Of a DNA stretch of 64,000 nucleotides, positions 45,085 through 58,800 are shown one piece after another. The position numbers were made by a program, and so were the translations under genes. Below the pieces are notes generated by a model. The model was given only the letters and a program-made list of their open reading frames with translations, was not told the origin of the DNA and made no database searches. Positions within the stretch are counted from its first letter, which is position 1, and each line of letters starts with the position of its first letter. Source of the DNA: Marchantia polymorpha subsp. ruderalis (lineage: Eukaryota > Streptophyta > Marchantiopsida > Marchantiales > Marchantiaceae); the NCBI GenBank assembly GCA_037833965.1, contig AP031356.1:9508501-9572500 (forward strand), written 5' to 3'.

Positions 45085-48000
45085 TCAGTTCCTCGGGGGA
45101 AGTTTTGCGTTTGGATGACCAAGACTAAATAGTGAGTTTGATGAAGACGACGTAAGAGAAATGCTGGAAAATTCCTGCCCAATCGCGTCATTGTTTTCAG
45201 AACCCAAGACTGGCCCATTCGTTAATCCTGAAGGTGACGTATCCATTGTAAATGGATAACCTTTTGGGGAGGAAAATCCAGTCGAGAAACCAGAGAAGCT
45301 GTTACTAGGCCTGTGACCCACGGGACGTTCTGGCGAGGGTGGTGTTGACATACTTCCCTTGGCGGACGCATTCGAGTTATACCCAAGATGCTCAGAAGGT
45401 GATGATACTTTGCTATTTGAAAACGCAATGTTGTATCCATCTCCCGCCTTCTCAGCTTCAGCTTTCGCATAAGCCTCCGCTTTCTCCCGTCTCTCCCTCT
45501 CTTCAGATTCTTTGAGCAGAAAGTCAATCCATAGATCTGCAAATGACTGCAAAAATCGTACAGCGGTTACAATATTGAGCCACTCTAGGCAAGGTGCATG
45601 ATGCCACCACTTCGATGCACTGACACGCTAGCGATTCAAACTTCCAGGTGCACATCAAACGACTGAATTTACTCTAGTATCTGCTCTCTTAGAACTACAT
45701 CACGTACTGTGCGCTTCTTTTGATGAAAAACCGTAAACAAGAAATGTAGAGCACACCTGATTCTCCGATGGAGTAGGTAAAGAAAGTGAGTCCGCTGATG
45801 CACTCCCTATGAGCCCACCCACGAATCTACCAGGCAGCCCGAGGACACCTCGAACAACTCCTCTGCCAGCGTTTTGCTGAGCTAGACCTACTCGTCTCTT
45901 ATCGTCCTCCGAGAACCCGAGCATTCGCACCATAAGATCAAGCACCTGCAGCTCCCCATTCCGCGACTTTAGTGGACATAGCAAAAGCGCAATCATGTTG
46001 TCACTTGAAACCTGCTTCTATAAGTCCAAACATCAAGACAAGAAGGAACCGGTTATGAGATCAAACCTCTCTATTGTGATTTCTCTGAAAATACGTTACT
46101 AGAAGTTTGATGACGATTCGCCTGCATCCACATAGGTCAACGTTAGCAACATTTCGATCACACAAATGATCAATACATATACAGCAAGGTTGCAACGTTG
46201 ACTCTGTTGCAGCCATATGTGTGACGAAGACCGAAATTTCATCTGTAGAATCCACAGTAGGGTCCTTCATGAAGCGCAGATTACCTATCAACGTGGTAGT
46301 CCGAATCCGATGACAAACTGTTCAATCTCGTCATACTCTGCTCAAGAGCTCTGCGCAGCCGCATTACTTCCTCTTCCAGCTTCCGCATTTTCTGCTCGGT
46401 TTCAAACTTTCTCTGCTCTGCATACACTAGCTTATCGAGAGCAGAATTCTTCTCTGCGTTCTTCGCCTCAATCTTCTGACTCGCGACCTGATGAACGGAA
46501 ACTCAGTAAGGCTTTTCAACATTCTTGGAATAAGCAACATAACATCACGTGCAAATGCAGTCCTTTCCTATAGACAATCTTCCGAAGCTGTATATCAACA
46601 ACGCTATGCAAACAACGAGGTCCACGACCACCTTAAGTCATAACAACAATCCATTGCAGACATAAGTTTCTAGATGACCACCTGCAACTGTTGCGAAAGC
46701 GTAGCTATTTCTTCCCGAGAAGCACTCAGCTCGACATATAGGCGCTCCTGCAACAAACACATATGGTAATGTTATTGCTATGACTGCATGAATCAAGAAA
46801 TTTACGATTTTTCAGTGAAGTGAATACAACATGGAAACCGATGGTGCTTCTGGTCTTTCATTACAATGTCATAACGCATCTCGATAATTCAGATAATATA
46901 AAGAAGTCCAATACTTCACTCGAACAAACATATCAAACCCTCGTCAGTGCAGACAGAGTAGCCACATTCCGCACCTGAGCTTCAGTCTCAGCATAGTACT
47001 GGCCGAGAGCGCTTTGAAGATTTGAAAGCTCCACGTCCTTCGATTCAAGAGCAGCAAGACAACTTGACAACTTGTGCTGAAGAGCTTCGATTTCTTCTGA
47101 TGTTCTTCTATACTCCTCTTTACTGTGTCGCTTAGCTTCGGAGAGTTCCGACAACGCTTGGGAAAGTGCTTGTTCTGCATGTAAAGCGCGGGCAAGATTC
47201 GAATCTGCCCTTGCTTGCAGATCGGCAATCTGCTCACTATCCTGATCCATCTTCTCAGAGTCTGCTAGTTCCTGCCCACATTGATAAGACAAATAATAAG
47301 CTTCAAAACTAGAAGATAAGGAACCTGCAAGAACACTCTTTGCTTATGATGAAGTGCATAGAACGAGAGTCTCGAATAAAAATATAAGCAGCATTCTGAT
47401 TTTGATGGCAATCTTGCGTACAAAACCGTTGCTGCACAAAAAAAAGAAAAACCGAGAAAGAAGCGCTGACAAATCTAGCGACGTAGGACTACATCAACAA
47501 GTCGAAAACCAACATCAAAGCGAGTACGAATATGATACACTACAATAGAAACAAGGCTGCTTCTGAACATCAACGAAACAACCTTGTCCAGAAGATGTTG
47601 TTTTAGCCTAGCGAGGTCCCGAGTCGCCTTGTCGCGCTCCGATCGAGCTTTATCCAGCTGCGTCTCGTAATCCGATTTAGCTGATGCCCATGACTTCTCT
47701 GCTGCTTCCAGTCGCTCGGTCAGGCTGCGAACCTTCAGATGTGATGTAGTTGTTCAGTATTTTACTGATGATGGAGAAGGTTTGAAGCGGTTTAGAAGAA
47801 ACTGGACAAGAACGGTCAGCAAGTGATGCAGCTACAAGCCTTTATCCGAAACAAAAAACATGTAAATACGTAATTTTGTGAAATAGGTGGAGAATGACAT
47901 TGAACCAAACGAATACCTCTGTTGCGGCTTCTTTCGAGGCATCTACATTCCTCTGAGCTGGATCTTTCGAGACATTTTCTATAGATCGTTTCTGTAGGCC

Positions 48001-51000
48001 TTCTAGTTCTCCCAATAAGCGACTCCTTTCTTCCTGCACTAGTAATGGCGTTCCAGGATTCAATACATACGCAAAAAAATATGAAAGCATCATGGTTCTT
48101 CATTACTCGTCCTGGAAGTAATCGAGGCCACAGTATTACCAGACTTTGCCAGAAGTAAACATGCGTCCTGAAGTAGGTAACTATTTCTCCGCAAGCAGGC
48201 TTCGTTAGTAGTGCTTCTACGCCTAAATAAACAGTTCCAACCTGTTCTAACTGAACCATGTGCAATTGTTCAGTTAAAACAGTACGGTGCCTTCCCTGCT
48301 CTGAATGCAGTTAAGTTGATGTTCAAACACATACATCCAAAGTTTCACTATCCCAACTCTTTGGCAAAATTCTGTTGGTAGTATTACCTTTTATAATCTA
48401 TTACTTAGGCACAAAACTTGAAGATCTTTAAAAAGTTGGTCACCTGACCCGAAACTAAGATCAGACTGATCTGGCATATCGAAGGTGCGTGTTAACGTTC
48501 ATGAAGTTTACCAAAAGCTCTACATTGTTCTTCTCTAGACTGGCCACAGCTATCTTCAATTCCTCCACAGCTGCATTTCGCAAGCTTTCTTGCTCGTTTA
48601 GTCTCCTTCGAAGTTCGTCCATACTCTCGGATGCCTAGCAAAACATCGGCATTCCAGCATTAAGTTACCATGGGTGAAAACATATTACTTAACAATGAAG
48701 ACAAAAGATATATGATATCAAACAATTGAGAACATTAAAAACCTCTGTCCAATATTTCAATGTGATATGGAAAAGAGCTATAGCCAGGAAATTAGAACAA
48801 ATATAATAGCTTTTATTAGACAATTTGAGTAATCACTCGCCAAAGCTAAAGCTGTATTGATGAAAGAGAGGAAGAAACCACTAGTAAACCAACCTTCTGT
48901 AACTCGAGTTTCAACGAATCAACTTCCTTCAGAGCAGTTTCGGAGACATCACGATCCCCTGTAAACAAGTCATATCAGGCGAATGAAACTCTGGTATGGG
49001 AGACACGAGGGTTTAAGGAAACATTTGTCAAAGTTTAAAAACGATTCAACTTATGAGGCATGAATACCGTGCCAGCATACTTTGAGGCTGCAAGTTCATC
49101 TGTGAGACAGCCTCCTTCTCTTGAATCAGAATCTCCTCCATTCGTTTTACTTCAGATAGAGCTACAGCTTCGGAAGTCCTCAGCTTTTCCATGAATTCGT
49201 CCTTCTCTACGAGTTGAATCAATAGTTTCTGTAAACGCATGAATAAAAGCAAAAATTCAAATCCCAAGTGGACAATCGACGAGACAATTCTTATATTTCA
49301 AAAGACAAGAGGTGAGGTAAAATGTATCAGCCACAAACAACTTGCGTCTGAAACGCAACAAGAGAACTTCGAATACATATGGTAAAGAGAAACATGTTGA
49401 TCTCAAAAGAAGAGTGCAGGGCAGCATCCTACCTTTTCTGTTTCTTGTAGTTTCAGAACTTCAGACTTCAGTTTTTGGAGTTGTGGGTCCTGGGCCTGCA
49501 GAACTCCATTGCTCCTGGAATGATTAACTGTCTCAGCTCTATCTGTGCTTCTTACAGATTGTGCAGATGCAAGCTCCTTCCTATGTTGCATAGTCAGCAA
49601 TTCAAGCTGCCGCTGATGATCCTTTTGTAAGGCAGCAACATGCTCCTGTTCCGCACACACGCGACACAGACCAGCGATAAATATTCACATGGAAGTGATA
49701 AGCGGAATAAGATCTTAAAGTTTCACAGGCAGCAATATAACTGACCAGATTCAGTTCCAGCCAAAATTCAATTCAGGTACCGCCTGCTTTGAGTACTTTC
49801 ATACACTGGAAAACAATTTGAGGTTTAAGCTTCCAGCAGACTGCACGTACAAATCATATAGATCCTTACCTCATGAAGTGATTTACTAGCTTCCACTTCA
49901 GCTTCCAGATTCTGCAACAATGTGCGATGTTGGGCGATGAATAATTAAGTATCAGAATCATCTTGCATTGTGAAGACTTCAGCAGGTAAGTAGCAATCCG
50001 TGCTAACAACTTGTCTTGTCAAACGCAAGTTCAAGTAATCGTTCCACTTAACTATAATATTCATGAAAGATTTACGTTTCAATATGATCTTCATCAATTA
50101 AGTAAACAGAAACTCTACACATACGCGTGCGCGTATCATAAATTTTCAAAACAATCACCTTAATGGTTTTTTCCAGCTGACCGTCTCGCCCTTCAGCCTC
50201 GGACACATGCGCTCCATCTTGGGAGCTAGATACTAAAAGCTTCTGTTTCAAAAGTCCATTTTCTTCTTGTAATCTCGACAATTCTTCCTGAAAACAACCC
50301 ATAGGCACCAAAAACAGTAAGAAATATTGCATATTTTGTGAGCCCATCGGTACAAAACCGTGTTCATTGCTTGTGAAACACAAACTCGAGATTGAACAGT
50401 ACAGTGTCATCACAATCCCACCTTATCAAGACAACACAAAGCTTCGAATAGACTGTCAAAAAAGTCTAACAATCCAAGTTGATCTTATTCACTTGACTTT
50501 CCGATACTGATGAAAATGATGTCAGCATATGAACCAGTCAGTGAACCAGCATCGCCACCATCATCGGGTCAAATTATGCTACGGTCTCTTTTTTCCACTG
50601 AGTGTGGCACTATAATCTAGTTTCCAATACGTTCCTAGAAACGTAGCATACATACGTGATAGCAAACAGGATTATAGCTTATTCGTGTACGGCATACTCA
50701 GCTATCGTGAGGAAGGCTTAGAAACCTCCCAAACTCTTTGAATGACGAGGTGAAACATACCTCTCTGTCTTTTAAAAGAGCAACATAGTTCATGGACAAC
50801 TGTTGTATCTCCGACTCAGCCGTCTGAAGCCGTGTGACTTCACCCCTGTACCATTCTAACTGCAAGATGCGATGAACTGTCAGTGATACCAGATTTCGGT
50901 CTTTACCGGTCATAAAACCCTCAGCATCCATAGAATAGGACAATTCTACACCAGAAGTTTCCAAGATATCATAACCTACGTTATTCAAAGTCGATTGGTA

Positions 51001-52363
51001 ACTTAGTCCCGGGTATTTACTTCTATGGTTATTATGTCTTTTAAAAAGTGATGCTTCGGTCTGTTCATATTAGCTTATAAGAAACTCGGGGCTCGGAGTC
51101 AACGGTACACAGATATTTGTAAATAAGCACTTCGCGGAGCTCGGCTTGTAAGCACCTAGCAAATTGAAAAGCAGTGATCATCGACGACAGCTTGAACCAG
51201 CCAAATATTGGAAATAAAGGTTAGCAATACTTAGTTATACCAGGAACACCAAATACGAAAACCCTGAAGATCTACATAAGTCCTGTCTCAAAGATCCGCT
51301 ACAGGTAGTAGAACACGAAGAGTCTACACTATAAAGACAAAAATCAGCCCACAACAGCTGAGGATTTTACTTCGTAGAAAGTCGAACTTCCAAGGCAGGC
51401 TGAAACATGGATTGTCTTTTGAAACTGTACCACTTAAAGAATGGGCCTCAGGCTAGGACCAGCGATTGCCAATGAGTACAGTAACACTTTTCCAATAAGA
51501 CAGGAAGGCTGCAAAGCGGCACTTTCAATGAGGGATAGTTCATCATGTGCACATCATTGAGGTTAACAAAATCCTCTAGCACACTATGGCTGTCTAATTA
51601 CTATGAGAGTTTATGGCGAATTGATGGAGGTCTAGATTAGGTGAAAAATTCTCAGATAATTGTAGAAATGAAGAACTCTGAGGACAGCAGAAACTCATGC
51701 ACTTGGAAAAACTGTTGGGAGGCACAGCTGGAAAGAAGGCCGACTCGACTGCATACTGGGATACCTTCTTGTACTCAGACCAGGAGACTACATCATGCTA
51801 GATATAAACGTTATGCGAGAAACTCATTCCGGCACCACGAATTGAGTGAAGAATAATAGTTACGAAACCAAACTCAGGGTTGTAACAAGCATTGCATTCT
51901 TTCATACGGAGATCAACGACTTCAATTGAAGTGAGTCACTCAGAGTGGCCAAGCGTCACAAGAACCACTTTTCAGAAAGTGATACCACGACAACATAATG
52001 TTGACATTTATGGTCGTACATTTTGCACCTTTGGATGTTTCATGACAATGAGTGTGTGAAGCCACAGGTCTGCCTTCCATGCCAATGTACGATTATAGAG
52101 AGCTCAATCAAGGCAAACGATGCAATGTGAAATTCAAGACTCAGATCCGCAACAAAAAGCGGTAAAAAGCTTACCTCAGCCTTAAGATTCGGATCCTTGT
52201 ACGAGTGATTGGTAGCACGCTGAGGAGCAGGCCGGTGAGAATCGAACGATCCATCATCCTCACCATGGGGAGATCCGTCTAACTCGAGCTCGTCCGCCGA
52301 GTCCAAAACATCGGCAGCAATCTGCGTGAGGTTATCTTTGAAGTTGGCAATTGTGTTCCACAT
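45085..52363 (-). CDS. GC4: Golgin candidate 3/4 family (GDAP1-like, GRIP-related ARF-binding)
   Basis: Sixteen exons read downward: 52363-52175, 50859-50761, 50287-50159, 49911-49870, 49645-49433, 49228-49081, 48958-48894, 48634-48512, 48033-47917, 47732-47583, 47271-46975, 46747-46682, 46487-46285, 46121-46067, 45945-45757, 45546-45085. All phases close, giving 848 residues. The protein starts MWNTIANFKDNLTQIA as plant GC3/GC4 do, has an acidic stretch, then long coiled coil (about 64-610, e.g. LQTAESEIQQLSMNYVALLK). The conserved C-terminal module (about 610-665; RIVIKLLVTYFQRNH, VLDLMVRMLGFSEDD) is the GRIP-related ARF-binding region that recruits these golgins to Golgi membranes. It is followed by SFADLWIDFLLK and a Ser/Pro-rich tail of about 140 residues. 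It is somewhat longer than the roughly 700-730 residues I recall for Arabidopsis. GC3 versus GC4 cannot be decided. Intron 1 is large (about 1.3 kb). Confidence 0.93.
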
Positions 52364-54905
52364 GATTGCCCTCCCACTCTCGCACGACTTCTATAAGAGT
52401 CGGAAGCCACTACTCTCCGGGGGCATTCGATGCTAATTTTCAAATCAACCAGCAATGCCACAGAAATCTGTCCATCCGCATCGAACAGCCTCTCACAAAC
52501 CTGTGACCCCGAACCACCAGAGAACCAAATAGAAGAAAACACTAGAAAAAGAAATCCAAGACCCAGGAGCTCGTCCCACGCCCTGCCTTCACTTTCTTCC
52601 GTGGACTTCCTACTTTCCGCTCTCCTGCGCTTTCAGCACGATTGCAGAGGTAATCACCGATGCTGCAACTCTTGATCTAATCGCTGCGCGCTGCAGGAAT
52701 AAAATCATAATCCGAAACCACAAGACCTGGGACTGGGACGTGAGCAGGTCGCAAGCGATCACCGATCGAATCAGAACACACCGCGCGAGCCCAGATCATG
52801 CCCGAGCGCACCACACCCCCTAGCGCACATCAGTCATGCACAGCAGCCCGCAGCCCGCTGCCCGCCCGCCCGCCCGCCCGCGCCCCCCACCACCTTGACC
52901 GCGGTCAGTCTCTGCCCGCTGCCTCTCTGATTGCTCGCCTCGCCTCGCCCTGCCCTTCCCTCAGTTCCTTCGCAGTGACGGCTACTGACAGCACCACGCT
53001 CCTCCGGAGGACTGCTGCCTTAATTTTCGCATCGCAAGGGAAGGGCGTCCCTCCGCCTGCCGACCGCCTGTCGTCGTATGGGCTCGAGCCGCTCCATCCA
53101 TCCATCCTTGGTCCGTTCTTGCTTTCGTTACTCTCCCTCCGTTTGACTTACATCTACTCGAAGCGAAAGTCTGCGAAACCGTTCCTGGGCATGGTTTTCT
53201 TTATTCCCATCTGACTTTCTGTACTTTCGACTTACTCGGAGCGTCCTTGAGCTCTGTACCGGACTGTCCTGTCGCGCAGTTTCTGTGGAAGGGAGGGAAG
53301 GAGGTGGAGTCGTCGGAAATCAATCATCGGAGAGTTTCTTGGGCGCCGCACTGTAACTTCCGCTCGCCCCGGCGGCCAAGAAGAACAATACGGCCAAGAC
53401 TCGCGAGTACGTGAGAGGCTCTGAACCCGTGCCCGTCCTGACGCTGACGCCGCCGGAGACAAGACGCGGTACCATGTTCGGCATTCAATCATCACGAGGA
53501 CTCGTCCTCCTGCGACCGCGACGGAGTGAATTCTACGCGCCGATGGACATCCTTTGGTTGCACTCCGGGCGCCGTGTCACCTTTTCAAAATTACATCAAT
53601 CCCTGCAGGCTCCGAGCGTTGATTGGAGGGCAAATGGGCAACTGGCAGAGGCATGTTTCTGCAGCTGCGGAACGGGGAAGTGTCAGTCCACTGCCGGTCG
53701 GCACGCAAGGGCCTCCTCCTCCTCCAGAGAACGCTAGGTGTGGGACCACTGCCAAATGCCGGACCTTCCCCAGGGTTGGCGACGCCATCATTCCCGCATG
53801 TCAAAGATAAAGAAAAAGTTCCGGTTTCCTCCTTTGCCTTGCCGAGCTAGAAGTGGTTCCTAGGCCTTCGGGTTTTCATGCTTCGTGATTGGAGGACGCA
53901 CTCCGTTTGTCGATAGACAACTGGTGGGCCGATAAAGCGCTGGGTTCCAAGTGTAGGGACCACAGCTACTGTGGCGTTGGGCGTTGGGCGATGGGGCTAG
54001 AGATGGCGGAGCTGATAGCGGCAGAGGTGAGAGGAGCGAGCGGGTCATTGGGTCACGGCGAGGAAGGAAGGGGTTCTCAATCTTTCTCTTCTCTTGCCTT
54101 GCCTTTCATTTCGTTTCCATACCGCTCTTATGTTCTTCTATGGTACAGTAGGACCGGGTTGCATCCTCGGGAGGAAGACGGGACGCGACGAAGATCGGTC
54201 TGGGATGGAAGGGCTGCTGCTGCGATAGGCGAACGGAAGGGAAGCTGCTTGTTTGCCATTTTTTATTCCGGCGTCGAAATTAGTGCGTGTATTTCGCCTG
54301 GTGACAATTCAATCCTCGGGCCAGGCCTGGCCTGCTACGGACACGGGCAGAGGAGGTTTCTGGGGGCTGTGAAAGGATTCGCACCGCGGCGAATTTCTCA
54401 TGTCCCTGACAGTCAGTGGAAGCGAGAGAATTTTCTGTTGATGGTCGATCAGTAGTGGACAGAGTGGGTAAATCTCACAACGTGGGCACAATCAGGTGCG
54501 GAGGAGTTACCCATTTGCGTCGGGGCATGTGTGATTTTCACTAGAGACAGCGCAGACGTTTGGTTGAAGATATATCTACACTGCTGTCCTTTCACAGTGC
54601 TTTTTGGTGCCGTAGTTTATCGTCATCGAGACGAGGAAAGTTGCCGAGACAAACAGTGTTTCGTTCGTTCGTGGCAGGCTGGACCTTTTGAATTTGTAGG
54701 TCATCCATGACCCGGATAGGACGGATAGATTGACGTGCTCTGAGGTAGCTCTTGTTTTGCACCTGACATTGGTTCTGGATTAATTTAGCTGGAGAGCCGA
54801 TTGTAACAGCCAGAGTGAGTGAATTGCGGGAAGGACTGACCTGTGAGCCAGAGTACGACCTGAGAATTCGAGTGACAACATTCGTGATCCGCAGATTGAA
54901 GTGAA
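52364..54905. promoter_or_regulatory. Divergent, GC-rich region between golgin and BRCC36
   Basis: The golgin gene leaves to the left and BRCC36 to the right, so this 2.5-kb stretch must hold both promoters and 5' UTRs. It is the most GC-rich part of the window, with a (CCCG)n run at 52861-52880. GC-richness explains several long chance open frames. The longest, 53889-54455 plus, has its first ATG at 53991 (154 residues); its composition is unremarkable and I recognise no domain. It could lie in the BRCC36 5' UTR. No TATA box or other site can be assigned with confidence. Confidence 0.5.
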
Positions 54906-57900
54906 ATGGCACTCACGGGCGTCAAGATTTCCGAGGAGACCTATTTGACGTGCCTTACTCACGCTCTGTCAACCGAAACGGAAGAAATCATGGGCCTTCT
55001 TCTTGGGGATATCGAGGTATGTTTGCATGCATGTTCGAGAGCATTTTGATAAAGAGGGGAATATCTTATATCAAATTCAAGGTAATTCTAGCCAGTCTGC
55101 ATCAAATGTGAGCGTCGTTCACCTGCATCGTGTGAACCACTAGCCGAACTAGTTTAGACGTTTAGCTCAGTTGAAGGAACAGAGATTCACTCTTTACCAT
55201 CAGCATGTATTTCTAGGTTGTATAATTGCTCACCAGCTGCAACTCTTCTATATTTAGCCATTGAAGCAGTCCAACCCGTTTCAAGCTTCAGAAAACTTAA
55301 ACAACAATTACTTAGTTGTGAACATTCCGCGAGTAAATGTTTGAAATTCTTACCCAGGGGTATTCCTCAAGGAGTATGATTCTGCGGACACCTACACATC
55401 GAAGTCAATCCAGGATGATGGGCCTTTGTAGACTGCGAGCAAATGGTAGATGAATCTCATAATCTTGTCAGAACTTGTTAGCTAAGAGTAGAGTTTGTGA
55501 TAGGAAAGTCCTGATTTTTCCTTCTTGTGCAGTATCTAGAAGATGGATCTGCAATAGCGCTTGTATGGTGGGCTGCTCCTCAAACAAGGTCAGACCGACG
55601 AAAAGATCGTGTCGAGACTAATCCAGAGCAGCTTGCTGCTGCAACTGCTCAAGCAGAAATATCCTCATCAGTGATTTAATTTGACCTCAGATCTACTCCT
55701 GTCCTACAATTCCTTTCTGAATCTGCTTCATGAAGTTTATTGTATCTACACATGTGTCATTCTTAACCCCATAGAACAAAATGTCCGTTGAAATTGGGCG
55801 CACGACTAGAGTGATTGGCTGGTATCATTCACATCCCCATATTACAGTTCAGCCTTCTCATGTTGGTAAGGCTTTTTGCCCATTTACTGGTTTCAAGATT
55901 TCGTATCTCTCGCTCTTGTCAATATTATCTTCAATCTTTTGTAAGTTGCATCAACTTATCAAATAACAGTGTCCAAGTATTTCCATGGACTTCTGTGACA
56001 CACTGACGATTTACAAGACTTACTTCTAATAAACAGAAAGAGGTTCATAAGAAGTAGCGAAGTTACTTTCGAGACAACCGTAAACGTCATATTTTGTTTG
56101 GATGCTTCTCCTGGTTATGTGGATTCGAATGAATGTTTTTAATCTCTGGATTTTGTGAAGATTGCCGTACACAAAAAATGTACCAGCTCCTAGATCCGGG
56201 GTTCGTGGGCGTAATCCTCTCTTGTTTCAGTGAAGATGCCAACAAGGTCAGGTATTCTCACGACTGTCTAATCGGGAGCTAACAAGAATGCATATTAATT
56301 TTTCTGTTTCTGTGGGTATGTTTCTGTGGCTCTTTTAGTACTGTTTGGGAACCATTGTGGCCATTCAATTCGCTTGTGTAGCTCTCTGATGATGAGAAGG
56401 TACCTGTTGTGGTAAAGGATGCTTGGATTTGGTTTTCCTGGACAGGTTGGAAGAATACAAGTAATAGCCTTTCAATCACAAGATGGACTGCGCAGAGATT
56501 ACAGGTCTCAGGGTGTAGGATCATACGATTCAGCTGGGGATTCTTCCCGGTCTGCCCCAGTGGCCCCTAGCATCTCCGAATCCGAGATTCATAGCACACC
56601 GAAGGTATGAGTTGGATAAACGGGCGATATTATAGCGTGTTACAATAGAGAATCTGGTTCCGTTTGTCATTTTCTTATGAACAAATGGCCTCTGATTACG
56701 TAGGAAAGCATCTTGACTTCAAAATTTCCCAGCTCATTTGTCAGATGTCATGCCATAGTTATTACCAAGGCAGTGTACAACCTGAGTTGTTGGTTACTTC
56801 ACATAGAGTATCTATTTTAATACATTCGGGACATATATGTGAAGCTCTATTTCTTCGACTAGCGATTGCTGTTTTCACCTAGAAACATATAAATATGCAA
56901 TATTTAATGTCTCAAGCGTGAGGTCCATAAAAAATGCTATAATGACTTTTGATGTTGGATTTCATGTTTGTCTATCAATGATATGTCTAAGAAGTAAAGG
57001 AAGTAAACTTGAGAAATGAAATAATACAGAGGAGGAATTTCAGAAAATGTCTCATGAATACAAATATGTTTTGCAGAAACACCTATGTATGAAACTTGCT
57101 TAAAATTTGATTCTTTTAATATTGAACTTTGACTTAGTAGGTCTATAGGTGCCGCCTCATGTTTGTTATATAGAGTTTTGCCCCGAGTAGTAAACTTCAA
57201 CTTAGGAAACTCTAAACTCAGTAATCTGCTACGCTCAAGTTAGTAATCTATGTACTACAACTTAAAATATATCTTGTTGTGAACTTTGCTGATTGATTAG
57301 TATTCGATTTTTTCCAGGCCAGCTCATCCGGTAACAAGCAACAAAGTGCAGCCTTGGAGAATCTTTTTGCAATTGCAGATAGTGAGGCAAGAGGTGCAGC
57401 TGGGACGTCTACCTCTGAAGATGAATCTCTGAGCATGCAGGAGGCCATGCACCTCTCGAATCTAGAGGCCAGGTTGATCCCATGGCCACCCAGTTCCAAA
57501 TATTTAGCAGCGGATGTCATACTTCTCTTTGTTCCAGTATATAGCTTCGGAATATTGACCGAAAGACAGTCGTATGAAAAGTCTTGAAACTATTTCACTA
57601 AGTTGACATCATAGCTGCCAAGAAACGCCTAATTACCGTTCGGAGTTTAATTACCGAATGTGTATTATACATGCGCAGCGGTGCAGAATTCGTACGAAAA
57701 GAGATACCATTGGAAGTAGTCCCTGGTAACTCCTTAGTGAAGCTGGCGTTTCCTTTGGCCCCTCTCGTGGAACTGCAAAGAACTTTATTTCAAGAAGAAC
57801 ATGCTGCTTTCAGACAGGCCATCGCCCAGAGCACAGTGTAAATCATCCGGTCCTTATACCAACTGATGATGTTATTTATTACTCCTTATTGGACCACGAA

Positions 57901-58800
57901 TGGGAGTCAAGTTTTTGTGAAGTTGGTCAGCTAGAGTGAAGGATAGAAAGACTTGTTAGCGCAGAACTTTGGCCCCGTTTATGCTCATTGGTTTGTTGTG
58001 GACATCCATTAACATAGATCTGGATGATTGTGGATGTCAGAAACGGGCAGATACATCCGTTAGCAGTTTTCCATCATGAGGCCCAATATCAGGCAACACT
58101 TTCCAAGCTAATGGAATATTGGTAAGGACCATCCGCGCATATTAGTTTGGATTTGTATGTTGACTTCAGATATGGTTTCAAAAACATCTGCCACTGAGGA
58201 GATGCTAATTTTGTTTGGTTCGCTACAGCTTATGTCCTGCACTTCAAACGCTCATGGACAAAAATCAGCAGAATAAAATTAGGGTGAGTCTCATTCCTAA
58301 CGACAGATAACGATGAAGATCTTACTTGAGCAAATGGTCGTCTTGTATATTAAATGAATTGCTGAGACCTTATATCTTTCTGTAATAATATCCACTTGAA
58401 GTATTACATCATGAGCGGTAAAGAACAGACCGAAATCGTGCTGTATGAACGATATGATACATTATGTGAAGGTTTTGTATCCATGAATAATTCGTGACTT
58501 TTCTTACTCTGTTCTGCTGGAATTGCACAGTTGGGGCAAATGCAAGATGATCCACAGGCTCTTCACCTTCAACGGATCGCTATTAGCTCAAAAACAGGTA
58601 GTCCCAGGTCACCGCAGGCCGTGGGTCGATCTCCATCTCACCGAGCTGGTGGAGGTTCGTCTTCATCGAGTGGAAGGCTATCGTCAGAAGTTTTCTCGCC
58701 AACAGTGAGGAGAAGTACCAGTAGTGGGCATAGGGGTGCCGGGGATTCAAGATCGGCACAGGAAGGGAAGCCTGCTTCCCCGGACTTGATACGTTTCTGA
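54906..58800 (+). CDS. BRCC36: BRCC36, K63-specific deubiquitinase (JAMM/MPN+)
   Basis: Ten exons: 54906-55016, 55533-55658, 55778-55865, 56161-56246, 56446-56604, 57318-57472, 57679-57837, 58041-58121, 58229-58283, 58531-58800. All phases close, giving 429 residues (about 406 in Arabidopsis BRCC36A). The enzyme is a zinc metalloprotease that removes lysine-63-linked ubiquitin, in BRCA1-A and BRISC complexes in animals and in DNA repair in plants. The JAMM residues are all present: Glu27 in ETEEIMGLLLG and His96, His98 and Asp109 in GWYHSHPHITVQPSHVD. Family landmarks follow: DRVETNPEQLAAATAQAE, MYQLLDPGFVGVILSCFSED, VGRIQVIAFQSQDG, and a second conserved block GAEFVRKEIPLEV. The last 80 or so residues are Ser/Arg-rich, low complexity and probably lineage-specific. 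Intron 2 is a candidate U12-type AT-AC intron. Confidence 0.95.
55659..55777 (+). other. Candidate U12-type AT-AC intron in BRCC36
   Basis: After exon 2 (ending GCAGAA) the intron begins ATATCCTC, seven of eight bases of the U12 donor ATATCCTT, and no GT donor fits. Near the 3' end lies TTCTTAAC (55760-55767), close to the U12 branch consensus TTCCTTAAC. The intron end CATAGAAC lies 11 nt past the branch adenosine, in the preferred window. Splicing at AC gives AQAE-KMSV, matching the family length. Splicing at the AG three bases earlier would add one Asn, also in frame. Confidence 0.82.
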
